Assembly: GCF_002836055.1 (NCBI RefSeq) | Contig: NZ_PJBS01000320.1 | Span: forward strand, 1 to 39,239 | Source of the DNA: Psychroflexus sp. MES1-P1E | Lineage (GTDB): Bacteria; Bacteroidota; Bacteroidia; Flavobacteriales; Flavobacteriaceae | Length of the DNA: 39,239 nt | Direction: 5' to 3' | Notes under the pieces: generated by a model | What the model saw: the letters and a program-made list of their open reading frames with translations, nothing else | What the model was told of the DNA's origin: nothing | Database searches by the model: none | In this document: piece after piece, positions 1 to 9,824 of the stretch | Numbering within the stretch: position 1 is the stretch's first letter | Layout of the letters: the number at the start of each line of letters is the position of its first letter | Translations under genes and position numbers: made by a program

Positions 1-48
1 GTAATTTAGTTTTATGGATTTAACGATCTTACACAAATCATTCAAAAA

Positions 49-351
49 ATGAAAACAGTAGAATTTGAAGTTATAAAAAATGATTTCCAAAGGCAGTATG
101 AAGCTAAAATTGAAGGTGAAATATTAACGGCTGAATTTTCTGAGCAAGAACGCAAAATTTTTCTTACTAAATTGACTGTTCCAGATGCTTATAAAGATTC
201 TGAAATTCAAAATATTTTCATTTCAAAAATCCTCGATAGCTTTAAAGATACTCGCTTTAAGGTGATGCCTACCTCTCCTGAGATCGCGAAATTTTTCAGA
301 AAAAACAGACTAAAATACAAAGATTTACTACCTGCTGGCATCTCTATTTAG
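49..351 (+). CDS. small GNAT-like N-acetyltransferase (COG2388/YjdJ type)
   Basis: This 100-residue protein has the layout of the short YjdJ/COG2388 acetyltransferase-like family: an N-terminal beta hairpin (about residues 4-30), the segment RKIFLTKLTVP (about 36-46), and a C-terminal strand-helix ending in VMPTSPEIAKFFRKN then LLPAG. Members are single-domain GNAT folds that bind acetyl-CoA; their substrates are mostly unknown. The usual glycine-rich acetyl-CoA loop is not obvious here. The ATG at 49 follows an A-rich leader (TTCAAAAAATG), typical of Bacteroidota starts. It lies 118 bp upstream of uvrA on the same strand, and nothing links the two functionally. The family call rests on overall pattern; the activity is inferred. 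Confidence 0.7.
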   Translation: MKTVEFEVIKNDFQRQYEAKIEGEILTAEFSEQERKIFLTKLTVPDAYKDSEIQNIFISKILDSFKDTRFKVMPTSPEIAKFFRKNRLKYKDLLPAGISI

Positions 352-469
352 ACTATCCTGTCTTATGTCGAATATGTGTATTCAATTAAGGTTTCAACAA
401 TACATAAGCTAATGGTATTAAACCCAAAAACCTCATTTTGTTTACTTAAATTCGCGCGTTGAAATCGCT

Positions 470-3307
470 ATGGAAAAAAAAGAAGAGTTTATTGAAGTCC
501 TTGGGGCTAGAGTTCATAATTTAAAAAACATCGATGTCAAAATACCTAGAAATAAGCTTGTGGTCATCACAGGCTTATCTGGTTCTGGAAAATCTTCATT
601 GGCCTTCGATACTATCTACGCAGAAGGTCAACGCCGGTATATAGAGACTTTTTCGGCTTATGCTAGGCAATTTTTGGGTGGATTGGAACGTCCAGATGTT
701 GATAAAATTGATGGCTTATCACCTGTTATTGCTATCGAGCAAAAAACCACGTCAAAAAGTCCAAGAAGTACTGTAGGAACCATCACAGAAATTTACGATT
801 TCCTCAGACTTTTGTATGCACGAGTGGGTACAGCTTACAGTTACAAGACTGGTGAAAAAATGGTAAGCTTCACCGATGAACAAATTCAAAATAACATAGT
901 AGAAGGCTTTAAGGATAAGCGAGTAAATATTCTCTCTCCAGTTATACGCTCTCGTAAAGGCCATTATAGAGAATTATTCGAGCAAATTGCTAAGCAAGGT
1001 TTTCTAAAAGTAAGAATCGATGGAGAAATAAAAGACATCGAAAAAGGCATGAAGGTGGATAGGTATAAAATCCACGATATAGAGGTTGTCGTAGATCGAA
1101 TAAAAATCGATGATGATATCAACTCTAGCAAACGTTTGAGCGAAAGTATTGCTACAGCGATGAAGCAAGGCAATAATGTGATGATGATTCTAGAACATGG
1201 CAAGGAAAAGCCTAAATTCTTTAGCCGTAATTTAATGTGCCCGACGTCTGGTATTTCTTACCCCAACCCAGAGCCTAATAATTTTTCATTCAATTCCCCA
1301 AAAGGCGCTTGTCCTAAATGCAATGGATTAGGTGAGGTTTTTGAAATTAATCTAGATCGTATCATTCCGGATCCTAATCTCTCAATTAGAGAAGGTGGCC
1401 TCGAGCCTCATGGTAAGGAGAAAAAAAACAACTGGGTTTTCAAACAGCTTAAAGCCATTGCAGAACACTTCGATTTTGATTTAAAAGATCCAATTGAAAC
1501 TCTACCTGAAGAAGCTTTGGATATTATTCTGCACGGAGGAAAAGCAAGATTCGAAAAATATAGCGATACCTCTAAAGTTAATAAAACATTCAGTTATAAT
1601 TTTGAAGGTGTTGCCAAGTTTATTGAAGATACTTTTAATCAAAAAGAATCTTCGGCATCGCTAAAACGTTGGGCCAAAAAATACATGGATAAAAAGCCCT
1701 GTGAAACCTGTCAAGGAAGTAGACTACAAAAAGAATCTTTATACTACAAAATCGACGATAAAAATATCGCAGATATTGTGAATATGGATGTAGACGAATT
1801 GGTTGTTTTTTTTAAGGATTTACTATCTAGACTCGAGAAAAGCGAAAAAAAAATAGCGGAAGAAATCATCAAAGAAATAAAAACTAGACTTTCGTTTTTG
1901 GAAGATGTTGGGCTAAACTATCTAAACTTAAACAGAGGCTCCAAAACCCTTTCTGGAGGAGAAGCCCAAAGGATAAGACTTGCCACGCAAATAGGATCTC
2001 AACTTGTGGGGGTCCTTTATATCTTGGACGAACCTAGTATTGGCTTGCACCAACGTGACAACGAAAAACTTATCAATTCTTTAGTCTCTCTTCGAGATTT
2101 AGGAAATTCTATAATTGTCGTAGAGCATGATAAAGATATGATAGAGCGCGCAGATCATGTCATAGATATTGGTCCTCATGCTGGTAAAAATGGAGGACAG
2201 ATTATTAGCGAAGGCACTCCAAAAACAATTCTCACTCACAACACACTTACAGCAGATTACCTTTCTGGAAAAAAGAAAATTGAAATTCCGGAAAAGAGAA
2301 GAAAAGGCAATGGAAAGCATCTCCACCTTATGAATGCGACTGGTAATAATCTCAAAGATGTCTCTATCAAAATTCCTTTGGGAAAGCTTATTGTAGTGAC
2401 AGGAGTATCTGGAAGTGGAAAATCCACACTTATTAATGATACTTTATATCCGGTGTTAAATAACTATTTTTTTAATGGTAAGATGGAGGCTTTACCTCAT
2501 AAAACAGTGAGAGGCTTAAAACATCTAGACAAAGTCATTGATATTAACCAATCCGCTATTGGAAGAACACCACGCTCCAATCCTGCAACTTACACAGGCG
2601 TTTTCGGAGAAATACGAAACTTATTTGCTAAAACGCCAGAGGCCTTAATTCGAGGCTACAAGCCTGGACGGTTTAGTTTCAATGTAAAAGGTGGTCGGTG
2701 TGAAACGTGTAGAGGAGGAGGCTTAAAAGTCATAGAAATGAACTTTTTGCCAGATGTATACGTGGAATGTGAAACATGCATGGGCAAACGGTTTAACAGA
2801 GAAACTTTGGAAATACGATTTAAAGGAAAATCTATAAGTGATATCCTGCAAATGACTATTGATGAATCAACTGATTTCTTTGAGCCTATCCCAAAAATCT
2901 ATCGCAAACTGAAAACAATAAAAGACGTAGGTTTAGGTTATATCACATTAGGTCAACAGAGTACCACCTTATCTGGAGGAGAGGCACAACGTATAAAACT
3001 AGCCTCAGAACTTTCCAAAATCAGCACTGGAAATACGTTTTATATATTGGACGAACCTACCACAGGACTTCACTTCGAAGATATTAAAGTTCTTATGGAA
3101 GTTTTACAAAAACTCGTAGATAAAGGAAATTCGGTATTGATTATTGAACATAATATGGATGTGATAAAGCTAGCAGACTATATATTTGATATCGGTTATG
3201 AGGGAGGAAAAAAAGGAGGACAACTCGTTGCAAGAGGAACTCCAGAACAAGTCGCTAAAGACAAAAAAAGCTATACAGCAGAATTTTTAAGAAAAGAACT
3301 CAACTAA
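470..3307 (+). CDS. uvrA: excinuclease ABC subunit A
   Basis: UvrA is the DNA-damage recognition ATPase of nucleotide excision repair; it acts as a dimer that loads UvrB at lesions. The 945-residue length is normal for the family. Visible hallmarks in order: Walker A GLSGSGKS at residues 35-42, CxxC zinc-binding pairs in the signature insertions, first LSGGEAQRI near 493 followed by Walker [12 protein letters not shown], second Walker A GVSGSGKS near 644, the C-terminal zinc module (CETC near 743 and CETC near 765), second LSGGEAQRI near 833 and [11 protein letters not shown]. All key motifs are intact. The next gene starts 9 bp downstream, so the two are probably co-transcribed. Only one plausible ATG fits the family N-terminus. 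Confidence 0.98.
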   Translation: MEKKEEFIEVLGARVHNLKNIDVKIPRNKLVVITGLSGSGKSSLAFDTIYAEGQRRYIETFSAYARQFLGGLERPDVDKIDGLSPVIAIEQKTTSKSPRSTVGTITEIYDFLRLLYARVGTAYSYKTGEKMVSFTDEQIQNNIVEGFKDKRVNILSPVIRSRKGHYRELFEQIAKQGFLKVRIDGEIKDIEKGMKVDRYKIHDIEVVVDRIKIDDDINSSKRLSESIATAMKQGNNVMMILEHGKEKPKFFSRNLMCPTSGISYPNPEPNNFSFNSPKGACPKCNGLGEVFEINLDRIIPDPNLSIREGGLEPHGKEKKNNWVFKQLKAIAEHFDFDLKDPIETLPEEALDIILHGGKARFEKYSDTSKVNKTFSYNFEGVAKFIEDTFNQKESSASLKRWAKKYMDKKPCETCQGSRLQKESLYYKIDDKNIADIVNMDVDELVVFFKDLLSRLEKSEKKIAEEIIKEIKTRLSFLEDVGLNYLNLNRGSKTLSGGEAQRIRLATQIGSQLVGVLYILDEPSIGLHQRDNEKLINSLVSLRDLGNSIIVVEHDKDMIERADHVIDIGPHAGKNGGQIISEGTPKTILTHNTLTADYLSGKKKIEIPEKRRKGNGKHLHLMNATGNNLKDVSIKIPLGKLIVVTGVSGSGKSTLINDTLYPVLNNYFFNGKMEALPHKTVRGLKHLDKVIDINQSAIGRTPRSNPATYTGVFGEIRNLFAKTPEALIRGYKPGRFSFNVKGGRCETCRGGGLKVIEMNFLPDVYVECETCMGKRFNRETLEIRFKGKSISDILQMTIDESTDFFEPIPKIYRKLKTIKDVGLGYITLGQQSTTLSGGEAQRIKLASELSKISTGNTFYILDEPTTGLHFEDIKVLMEVLQKLVDKGNSVLIIEHNMDVIKLADYIFDIGYEGGKKGGQLVARGTPEQVAKDKKSYTAEFLRKELN

Positions 3308-3316
3308 TACTTTATT

Positions 3317-4003
3317 ATGGTAGATAAACAATACAAAAATTTGAACGCAATAAAGACTAACGACAGTTGGGCTTTATTTAAAATCATGAGTGAGTTTGTT
3401 TATGGATATGAACGAATGAGTCAGATAGGTCCATGTGTCTCTATATTTGGGTCTGCAAGGACAAAACCTGAGGATAAATATTATGAACTAACCGTGAAAG
3501 TAGCAAGTAAAATTGTAGAGCAGGGTTATGGGATTATTACAGGCGGCGGACCTGGTATAATGGAAGCAGGAAACAAAGGCGCTAACCAAGGAGGAGGAAC
3601 TTCGGTAGGACTTAATATTGATTTGCCTTTTGAACAACATGAAAATCCGTATGTAGATGCAAATAAAAATTTAGATTTTGATTATTTCTTTGTTAGAAAA
3701 GTCATGTTTGTAAAATATTCTCAAGGCTTTGTAGTGATGCCAGGTGGCTTTGGAACTCTTGATGAACTCTTTGAAGCGATTACATTGATACAAACAGGAA
3801 AAATTGATAAATTCCCTATTATATTAGTTGGTAAAGACTATTGGAGTGGACTTATGGACTGGATAAAATCAACCTTAGCTGAAAAATTTAAAACAGTTAG
3901 TACTAAGGATTTAGACTTGATCGATCTTGTAGATACTGAAGATGAAGTCGTTGATATTTTGGATAAATTTTACAATGAATACGATTTGAGTCCAAATTTC
4001 TAA
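3317..4003 (+). CDS. LOG-family (TIGR00730) Rossmann-fold protein
   Basis: This 228-residue protein carries the two LOG-family signatures: GGGPGIMEAGNKGA (about residues 74-88) and PGGFGTLDE (about 141-149), the phosphate/nucleotide-binding loop and catalytic region of the family. Characterised LOG proteins release free bases from nucleoside 5'-monophosphates (cytokinin riboside phosphates in plants, AMP in some bacteria); other bacterial members lack an assigned role. An N-terminal extension of about 35 residues precedes the Rossmann core. It follows uvrA by 9 bp, which implies a shared transcript, although a joint role in repair is not established. The specific substrate is not readable from sequence. 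Confidence 0.88.
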   Translation: MVDKQYKNLNAIKTNDSWALFKIMSEFVYGYERMSQIGPCVSIFGSARTKPEDKYYELTVKVASKIVEQGYGIITGGGPGIMEAGNKGANQGGGTSVGLNIDLPFEQHENPYVDANKNLDFDYFFVRKVMFVKYSQGFVVMPGGFGTLDELFEAITLIQTGKIDKFPIILVGKDYWSGLMDWIKSTLAEKFKTVSTKDLDLIDLVDTEDEVVDILDKFYNEYDLSPNF

Positions 4004-4171
4004 ATAGCGATGTCAAATTCCTTTTGTTAGAAATTTCTTAATTTAATTTGGCAGCGTCAACCTAAAATTTAAGAGTTACGGCAAGAAGTCATTAATTTAA
4101 GCGTTTTACGTACATATCAAATTGGATATTCCTACCCTTTTGATTGGTTACTATGTTTTAAAAATTAAAAA

Positions 4172-4207
4172 ATGCCACATCCAGAAAAATTTACAGTATC
4201 ACATTGA
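4172..4207 (+). other. possible 11-codon leader ORF overlapping the next start
   Basis: An ATG at 4172 sits in a strong-looking A-rich start context (AAAATTAAAAAATG) and encodes MPHPEKFTVSH. It ends at a TGA that overlaps the TTG start of the next gene within the four bases TTGA. The downstream protein begins with a convincing signal peptide at that TTG, so a frameshifted N-terminus is unlikely. The short ORF may instead couple translation into the TTG start, or it may be chance. Confidence 0.25.
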
Positions 4208-7011
4208 AAACTACTTACACCTTTTTCCTTTTAAGCCTTACTTCTATTTTGAGCTTTTCTCAAAATAAAATTATTTCTGATATTCAATCGTCTGAAGATT
4301 TAAAAACCTTCATCATCGAACAAACGATCACGTATGAAAATACAAGTGGTAAAGCCTTGGAGACCATTTATTTTTACAATTGGTTAAATGCATTTTCCGA
4401 CAAGGAAAGTCCTCTTGCTAAGCGTTACGCTCAAGATTATGTTCGTAGATTTCACTTTGCTTCTAGTCTTGAAAGGGGTGGTACACAAATTCACTCGTTA
4501 TCTACAAATCTTGGAGAATCCCAATGGAGGTATGTTGAAGGGCAAGTCGATTTAATTGAGTTAGATTTAGACCAAGCTTTAGCACCAAAAGCTTCTATAG
4601 AGGTCAACCTTCATTATACCTTGACCATTCCAGATCAAAAATTTAATGGCTTTGGCTGGAAAGAAAGAGAATTATTACTTAAAGATTGGCTAATTGTTCC
4701 CGCTGTTTATGGAAAAGACTGGGTCCTATATAGCCATAAAGACCTCAATGATTATCCTTCTCAAAAACTGGACTACGACATTACTATTCAGGTTCCAGAT
4801 CAATACACTATTCGCTCCAATTTTGACCAAACCCAATCTACTGGAGATCTAGCAGGTTTTCAAAAAATAAAGCTTAAAGCGAAGCAAATGGTTGGTTCAC
4901 CCCTTTTTGTAAAACGCATTGATAATTTTGAGGTGATACAAACAGATCATGTAAAGATTTACACCAATTTAAAAGATAGTGACTTACGTCCAGAAATTGA
5001 AGCACTCATAACCGATAGGATTGTTTACTTTCTTGAAGAAAAATTAGGTGAATTTGGATTCGAAACTATGCTTATTACAGAAGAAGAATATAACCTTTCT
5101 CCTGTATATGGTCTAAATCAACTTCCTAGTTTTATCCGGCCTTTCCCAGATGGGTTTCAATATGATATCAAACTCTTAAAAGCCATAACAAATCAATACT
5201 TAAGAAGGTCTTTCTTAATTGATGCAAGAAAAAATCAATGGTTTTTAGACGCGATTTTAGTAAAAACCATGATGGATTATGTAGAAACCTATTATCCAGA
5301 TGTAAAATTATTAGGGACTTTTTCAGATTTCTTTGGAGTGAAGTGGTTTTACGCTTCCGATCTGATGTTCAATGATCGATATCAATTTATTCATGAAACT
5401 ACTATAAGACAGAATTTAGGTCAAGCCGTCGATTTTCCACAAGACAGTCTACTCAAGTTCAATCAAAATCTTTCGAATCCTTATAAAGGCGGTTTAGGTT
5501 TCAAATACTTGGAAGATTATTTAGGCACAGAAACAGTGAATGAAAGTTTAAAACTTTACTTTGAAAAAAATAAATTAAAATATTCAGATCCTGATGATTA
5601 CTTTGATATTCTTTCCTCTTTAACCGATAAGGATATCTCATGGTTCTCTACCAATTATTTAGGAAGCAATAAGGATATTGATTTTAAAATAGATAAGATT
5701 ACTAAGGTATCAGATTCTATTAAAGTAAGACTCTTAAATAAGACTAAAAATCCTATGCCTGTAGCCGTATATCAACTTAAGGATAAGAAGGTGCTTTCAA
5801 AAGATTGGGTGAATGCTTTTTATAACGATACTATAATTTATTTAAAAGATCTTGGAAGTAACCAATTAGCTGTAAATTATGAAGAAATAATTCCTGAATT
5901 TGATCAAAGAAATAACTTTAAAAGCAGGGGTAAAATATTAAATAAACCATTCCAGTTCAGGATATTTGAAGATATTGAAGATCCAAAATACAACCAGTTA
6001 TTTTTGGTACCAGAATTCACCTATAACTTATACGATGGTTTGGCTATTGGCCCAAAGTTATACAATACGTCGTTGCTACCTAAACAATTGAGCTATAAAG
6101 TCACTCCTAAATATGGCCTAACCAGCAATGCTTTGGTAGGAGGAGCTTCTGTAAGTTACACCCAATTTTTTAAGGAAGAGGATTTATTTGCGGTTAGATA
6201 TGGGCTCAATGGCTCTAGGTTTTCTTACGATCGGGACTTATTTTATAACCGATATTCAGGATTTATAAGCATGACCTATAGACCTCAGGATTTAAGAGAT
6301 AACAGTAGGCATAATTTATCTGTAAGAACTGTAAATGTAGATCAAGATGAAAGTGAGTTTGTAGAAACAGAGGAGCCTAGCTACAACATATTTAATATTC
6401 GGTATAACTTTTCAAATAAAAATTTAGATCGGTTTTTAACCTCTTCTATAGATTACCAAATTTCTAAAAAATTCAGCAAAGTCTCGACGACGTTTAGTTT
6501 TAGAAAACTTTACAATAATAACCGTCAAATTAATTTTAGATTTTATGGAGGTTTATTTTTATATAACGATACGCAAAATTCTAACTACTTTAGTTTTGCT
6601 TTAGACAGACCCTCAGATTATTTGTTTGACTATAATTATTATGGAAGAAGCGAAGAAAGTGGGCTATTCAGTCAACAATTTATTATGGCAGAAGGTGGTT
6701 TCAAGTCTCAATTTGATCAGCGTTTCGCAGATGATTGGATAGTCTCTACCAATGTAAGTACCACCATTTGGAATTGGATATTTGTTTATGGAGATGCTGG
6801 TTTTTTTAAGAATAGTTATAGCAATCCGCGCTTTGTTTACGATTCTGGAATCCGACTTAATTTTGTTGAAGATTATTTTGAGCTTTATTTACCCATCTAT
6901 TCAAACAATGGTTGGGAATTTAGAGATGTGAATTATGATGAACGCATTCGGTTTCTTGTGACCTTAGATTTATCGACACTTTTTAAACTCTTTACCAGAA
7001 AATGGTATTAA
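4204..7011 (+). CDS. outer-membrane protein with degenerate M1-type peptidase domain
   Basis: This 935-residue protein starts at TTG with a Sec signal peptide (KTTYTFFLLSLTSILSFSQ, cleavage near residue 20). Residues about 20-480 resemble the M1/gluzincin aminopeptidase family found in Flavobacteriia. The position expected for HExxH-x18-E reads K326-A-I-T-N330, then exactly 18 residues, then D349, so the zinc histidines and the catalytic glutamate are missing. From about 590 onward the sequence alternates aromatic and polar residues in many short strands and ends in W-Y, which fits an outer-membrane beta-barrel. It is probably a non-catalytic periplasmic domain tethered to a barrel. No in-frame ATG fits the signal peptide. 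The function is unknown. Confidence 0.7.
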   Translation: MKTTYTFFLLSLTSILSFSQNKIISDIQSSEDLKTFIIEQTITYENTSGKALETIYFYNWLNAFSDKESPLAKRYAQDYVRRFHFASSLERGGTQIHSLSTNLGESQWRYVEGQVDLIELDLDQALAPKASIEVNLHYTLTIPDQKFNGFGWKERELLLKDWLIVPAVYGKDWVLYSHKDLNDYPSQKLDYDITIQVPDQYTIRSNFDQTQSTGDLAGFQKIKLKAKQMVGSPLFVKRIDNFEVIQTDHVKIYTNLKDSDLRPEIEALITDRIVYFLEEKLGEFGFETMLITEEEYNLSPVYGLNQLPSFIRPFPDGFQYDIKLLKAITNQYLRRSFLIDARKNQWFLDAILVKTMMDYVETYYPDVKLLGTFSDFFGVKWFYASDLMFNDRYQFIHETTIRQNLGQAVDFPQDSLLKFNQNLSNPYKGGLGFKYLEDYLGTETVNESLKLYFEKNKLKYSDPDDYFDILSSLTDKDISWFSTNYLGSNKDIDFKIDKITKVSDSIKVRLLNKTKNPMPVAVYQLKDKKVLSKDWVNAFYNDTIIYLKDLGSNQLAVNYEEIIPEFDQRNNFKSRGKILNKPFQFRIFEDIEDPKYNQLFLVPEFTYNLYDGLAIGPKLYNTSLLPKQLSYKVTPKYGLTSNALVGGASVSYTQFFKEEDLFAVRYGLNGSRFSYDRDLFYNRYSGFISMTYRPQDLRDNSRHNLSVRTVNVDQDESEFVETEEPSYNIFNIRYNFSNKNLDRFLTSSIDYQISKKFSKVSTTFSFRKLYNNNRQINFRFYGGLFLYNDTQNSNYFSFALDRPSDYLFDYNYYGRSEESGLFSQQFIMAEGGFKSQFDQRFADDWIVSTNVSTTIWNWIFVYGDAGFFKNSYSNPRFVYDSGIRLNFVEDYFELYLPIYSNNGWEFRDVNYDERIRFLVTLDLSTLFKLFTRKWY

Positions 7012-7069
7012 AAAAAAACTGCCTCAATTAAGAAACAGCTTTATTTGCGATTTTAAAATCTATAAATAA

Positions 7070-7654
7070 TTATCCTATAAGTTTCAAAAACTCACTTCGT
7101 GTTTCTTGATTTTTAAATTCCCCTCTGAATCCCGATGTAGTTGTTGCTGAGTTCTGTTTTTGCACTCCTCGCATCATCATACACATGTGCTGAGCCTCAA
7201 TAACCACACCGACTCCTTTTGGTTGTAAGGTGTCGTTTATGCACTCTAAAATATCATGAGTTAAACGTTCCTGAACTTGCAACCGTCTGGCGAACACATC
7301 TACAATTCTAGGAATTTTACTTAAGCCTACAATTTTTCCATTAGGAATATATCCTACATGAACTTTACCAAAAAAAGGCAACATATGGTGCTCACACAAG
7401 GAATACAATTCGATATCTTTTATTAAGACCATATCCTCATAAGGTTCTTCAAACATAGCCCCAAGAAGAATTTCTTCTGGATTCATGTTATATCCCTGTG
7501 TCAAAAATTGCATAGCTTTAGCAGCTCTTTCTGGTGTTTTTACAATACCATTTCTAGTTGTATCCTCGCCGATATTTTTTAAAATAGACTCATAACTGGA
7601 TTCGATTTCGTCAACGTAAGGTTGAGAATGTTCTTCATCAGTTTTATAGGACAT
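7070..7654 (-). CDS. folE: GTP cyclohydrolase I
   Basis: FolE converts GTP to 7,8-dihydroneopterin triphosphate, the first step of tetrahydrofolate (and pterin) synthesis. The 194-residue protein has the family core: TPERAAKAM (about 40-48), CEHHMLPF with zinc ligands C87 and H90, RLQVQERLT (about 124-132) and [10 protein letters not shown] with H156 and C158. All catalytic and metal residues are present. The start lies 3 bp after the msrA stop, so the two form one - strand operon. The folK fusion gene for a later folate step is also in the window, at 25577, but is not in the same transcript. Confidence 0.97.
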   Translation of the reverse strand: MSYKTDEEHSQPYVDEIESSYESILKNIGEDTTRNGIVKTPERAAKAMQFLTQGYNMNPEEILLGAMFEEPYEDMVLIKDIELYSLCEHHMLPFFGKVHVGYIPNGKIVGLSKIPRIVDVFARRLQVQERLTHDILECINDTLQPKGVGVVIEAQHMCMMMRGVQKQNSATTTSGFRGEFKNQETRSEFLKLIG

Positions 7655-7657
7655 AAA

Positions 7658-8203
7658 TTAAGGTTTAAGTTGATGACTGAATTTGTTTCTCAAAGTGGCC
7701 AATTTTGGCTCGATGATAAGCTGGCAATATCGGTTTTCTGTGTAGTTATTATAGAAGTTCTGGTGTTCTTCTTCAGCCGAATAAAATTCTGATGCTTTGG
7801 AAATTTTGGTTACGATTTTATCCTTAAAAATTTCTTCTGAGTCTAATTCATATATAATCAACTCAGCATCTTTTCTTTGTGCTTCCGAATGGAAAAATAT
7901 ATCGCTTCTATACTGCTCACCCACATCGTAACCTTGTCTGTTTAAGGTAGTTGGATCATGAGTGGAGAAAAAGACATATAGCAATGTTTTATAATCAACA
8001 ACTTCTGGATCGTAAATAATTTGAATGGCTTCTGCATGACCTGTTCTTCCCATAACGACTTCGCGGTAGGGTGGATTTTTTATAACACCACCTGTGAATC
8101 CAGACTTTACATCTTTCACTCCTTCTAGCCTTTGGAAAACGGCTTCTGTACACCAGAAACACCCATTTGCAAAAGTGGCTTTTTGTAAATTTTGAACTGA
8201 CAT
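7658..8203 (-). CDS. msrA: peptide-methionine (S)-S-oxide reductase
   Basis: MsrA repairs oxidised methionine (S epimer) in proteins. The catalytic GCFWC motif lies 14 residues from the chosen N-terminus (C15 is the nucleophile), followed by VKDVKSGFTGG and YDPEVVDYKTLL, all typical. I chose the ATG at 8203 over the longer frame from 8224: the 7 extra residues are untypical, and a TAAATTTG promoter element lies at 8229-8222, so transcription would begin inside or after the longer N-terminus. Length from this start is 181 residues, normal for the family. folE follows after 3 bp. No MsrB domain is fused. Confidence 0.94.
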   Translation of the reverse strand: MSVQNLQKATFANGCFWCTEAVFQRLEGVKDVKSGFTGGVIKNPPYREVVMGRTGHAEAIQIIYDPEVVDYKTLLYVFFSTHDPTTLNRQGYDVGEQYRSDIFFHSEAQRKDAELIIYELDSEEIFKDKIVTKISKASEFYSAEEEHQNFYNNYTENRYCQLIIEPKLATLRNKFSHQLKP

Positions 8204-8221
8204 AAATTTAATTTTGTTGAA

Positions 8222-8229
8222 CAAATTTA
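8222..8229 (-). promoter_or_regulatory. -7 promoter element of msrA-folE
   Basis: TAAATTTG on the - strand matches the Bacteroidota -7 consensus TAnnTTTG exactly, 18 bp upstream of the preferred msrA ATG. I see no clear TTG at -33, so the call rests on one element and on position. Confidence 0.45.
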
Positions 8230-8333
8230 CATTAATATTAAACGATATATTTTCATTTAAGGAAAAATTAGTAGCTGAGGAAATCTTTTTTAATTCAGAT
8301 TTTATTCTGACTTTTGAATTTTAAATAAATTCT

Positions 8334-8993
8334 ATGATAAAGGCCAAACATATCAACAAACATTACGGTGAACTGAAAGTCTTAAACGATATCAATTTAC
8401 ATATTCAGAAAAAAGAAATCATATCTATAACTGGACCTTCAGGTGTAGGTAAAACTACTTTGTTACAAATTCTTGGTACTTTAGAAAATCCAAATAAATC
8501 ACCGAATTCTTCTATTGAAATTAACGGTAAAAACATAAATGATCTCAATAAAAAAAGTTTAGCGCGATTCCGAAACGACAACATTGGTTTTATTTTTCAA
8601 TTTCATCAGCTGTTACCAGAATTTACAGCTCTTGAGAATATTTGTATTCCTGCATTTATTCATAAAACGCCAAAAGCAGAAGCAGAAAAACGAGCTAAAG
8701 AACTCCTTGGCTTCTTGGGACTAGAGCATAGAGCTTCACACAAGCCCAATGAGTTGAGCGGAGGCGAGCAGCAAAGAGTAGCCGTAGCAAGAGCACTTAT
8801 TAACAACCCTTCCGTTATTTTTGCAGATGAACCCTCTGGAAATTTGGATACTGCCTCTGCAGAAAAATTACATCATTTGTTTTTCAGATTAAGAGAAGAG
8901 TTCGATCAAACTTTTGTAATTGTAACACATAATAAAGAATTGGCCAATATGGCCGATCGTAAGTTAGAAATGAGAGATGGCCAATTTGTCTAA
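8334..8993 (+). CDS. lolD: ABC transporter ATP-binding protein (LolD-like)
   Basis: This 219-residue ATPase has Walker A GPSGVGKT (34-41), a Q-loop in [16 protein letters not shown], the signature [15 protein letters not shown], Walker [13 protein letters not shown] and the H-loop VTHN. The [16 protein letters not shown] segment is typical of LolD, the ATPase that powers lipoprotein release from the inner membrane by LolCE, although the MacB/FtsE subgroups are close relatives. No LolC/E permease gene is next to it. Its last 17 bp overlap the next gene, suggesting co-translation. Confidence 0.85.
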   Translation: MIKAKHINKHYGELKVLNDINLHIQKKEIISITGPSGVGKTTLLQILGTLENPNKSPNSSIEINGKNINDLNKKSLARFRNDNIGFIFQFHQLLPEFTALENICIPAFIHKTPKAEAEKRAKELLGFLGLEHRASHKPNELSGGEQQRVAVARALINNPSVIFADEPSGNLDTASAEKLHHLFFRLREEFDQTFVIVTHNKELANMADRKLEMRDGQFV

Positions 8994-9756
8994 ATCAAAA
9001 TTACTTCAGTTAAAGCCTTTTTTAGACGAAAAAGTGCAATTGTACAATCAGTTTAAGTTTATTGCAACAGATCCTATTTCAATTCCTCATAAGTTTCAAA
9101 AAAAGGAAGATATCGAAATTGTAGGATTTCTTATGGCTACCATAGCTTGGGGAAATCGCAAAAGCATTTTAAAAAATGGTGAGCAATTGTGTCAAATACT
9201 ACAGTTTGAACCCTATGACTTTATAATGAATCATTCTCCAAAGGATCTTGATGCTTGTCTGGGTTTTGTTCACAGAACCTTTAACGCTAATGACCTTAAG
9301 TACTTTATAACAGCTTTAAAACACATTTACACCAATTATGGTGGTTTGGAGGCCGTTTTTTCTAAGCAAAAAGAAGGAACTTTACAGACTTCTATTCATG
9401 AATTTAAACGTATTTTCTTTGAATTGGAGCATCAGTCACGAACAGAAAAGCATGTGAGTGATCCTTATAAAAATTCCGCAGCAAAGCGTATCAATATGTA
9501 TTTGCGATGGATGGTAAGACATGATAATAATGGGGTAGACTTCGGTATTTGGAGAAGTATATCCACTTCTTCTCTATCTTGCCCACTAGATGTTCATTCT
9601 GGGAGAATAGCAAGAGAACTGGGGCTTTTAAAAAGAACTCAAAACGATGCCAAAGCAGTTCTTGAACTTGACCTAAACTTAAGAATATTAGATCCTAAAG
9701 ATCCCGTGAAATATGATTTTGCACTCTTTGGACTTGGTGCTTTTGAAAGCTTTTAA
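8977..9756 (+). CDS. TIGR02757 family protein
   Basis: This 259-residue soluble protein matches the TIGR02757 (DUF2400) family of conserved bacterial proteins. Recognisable segments are [20 protein letters not shown] (about 28-47), the [11 protein letters not shown] region, [21 protein letters not shown] (about 165-185), and the [23 protein letters not shown] stretch (about 200-222). Its pattern is reminiscent of helix-hairpin-helix DNA glycosylase-like folds, but no catalytic role is established. It begins inside the 3' end of lolD in another frame. Confidence 0.85.
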   Translation: MANLSKSKLLQLKPFLDEKVQLYNQFKFIATDPISIPHKFQKKEDIEIVGFLMATIAWGNRKSILKNGEQLCQILQFEPYDFIMNHSPKDLDACLGFVHRTFNANDLKYFITALKHIYTNYGGLEAVFSKQKEGTLQTSIHEFKRIFFELEHQSRTEKHVSDPYKNSAAKRINMYLRWMVRHDNNGVDFGIWRSISTSSLSCPLDVHSGRIARELGLLKRTQNDAKAVLELDLNLRILDPKDPVKYDFALFGLGAFESF

Positions 9757-9824
9757 ATCTAGTTAACAAAATCTATTTTTTGTATATTGCAGAATATTTT
9801 GAATATCTGCTTATAACATTCTTA

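Noticed and set aside
4172-4260. Frameshift at the N-terminus of the large surface protein (MPHPEKFTVSH joined to the downstream frame)
   Set aside because: The downstream frame begins with a complete signal peptide at the TTG, so no missing N-terminus needs explaining.
9780-9824. TTG start giving a 15-residue longer histidine kinase
   Set aside because: The extension is hydrophobic and not typical of GAF kinases; ATG at 9825 fits better.
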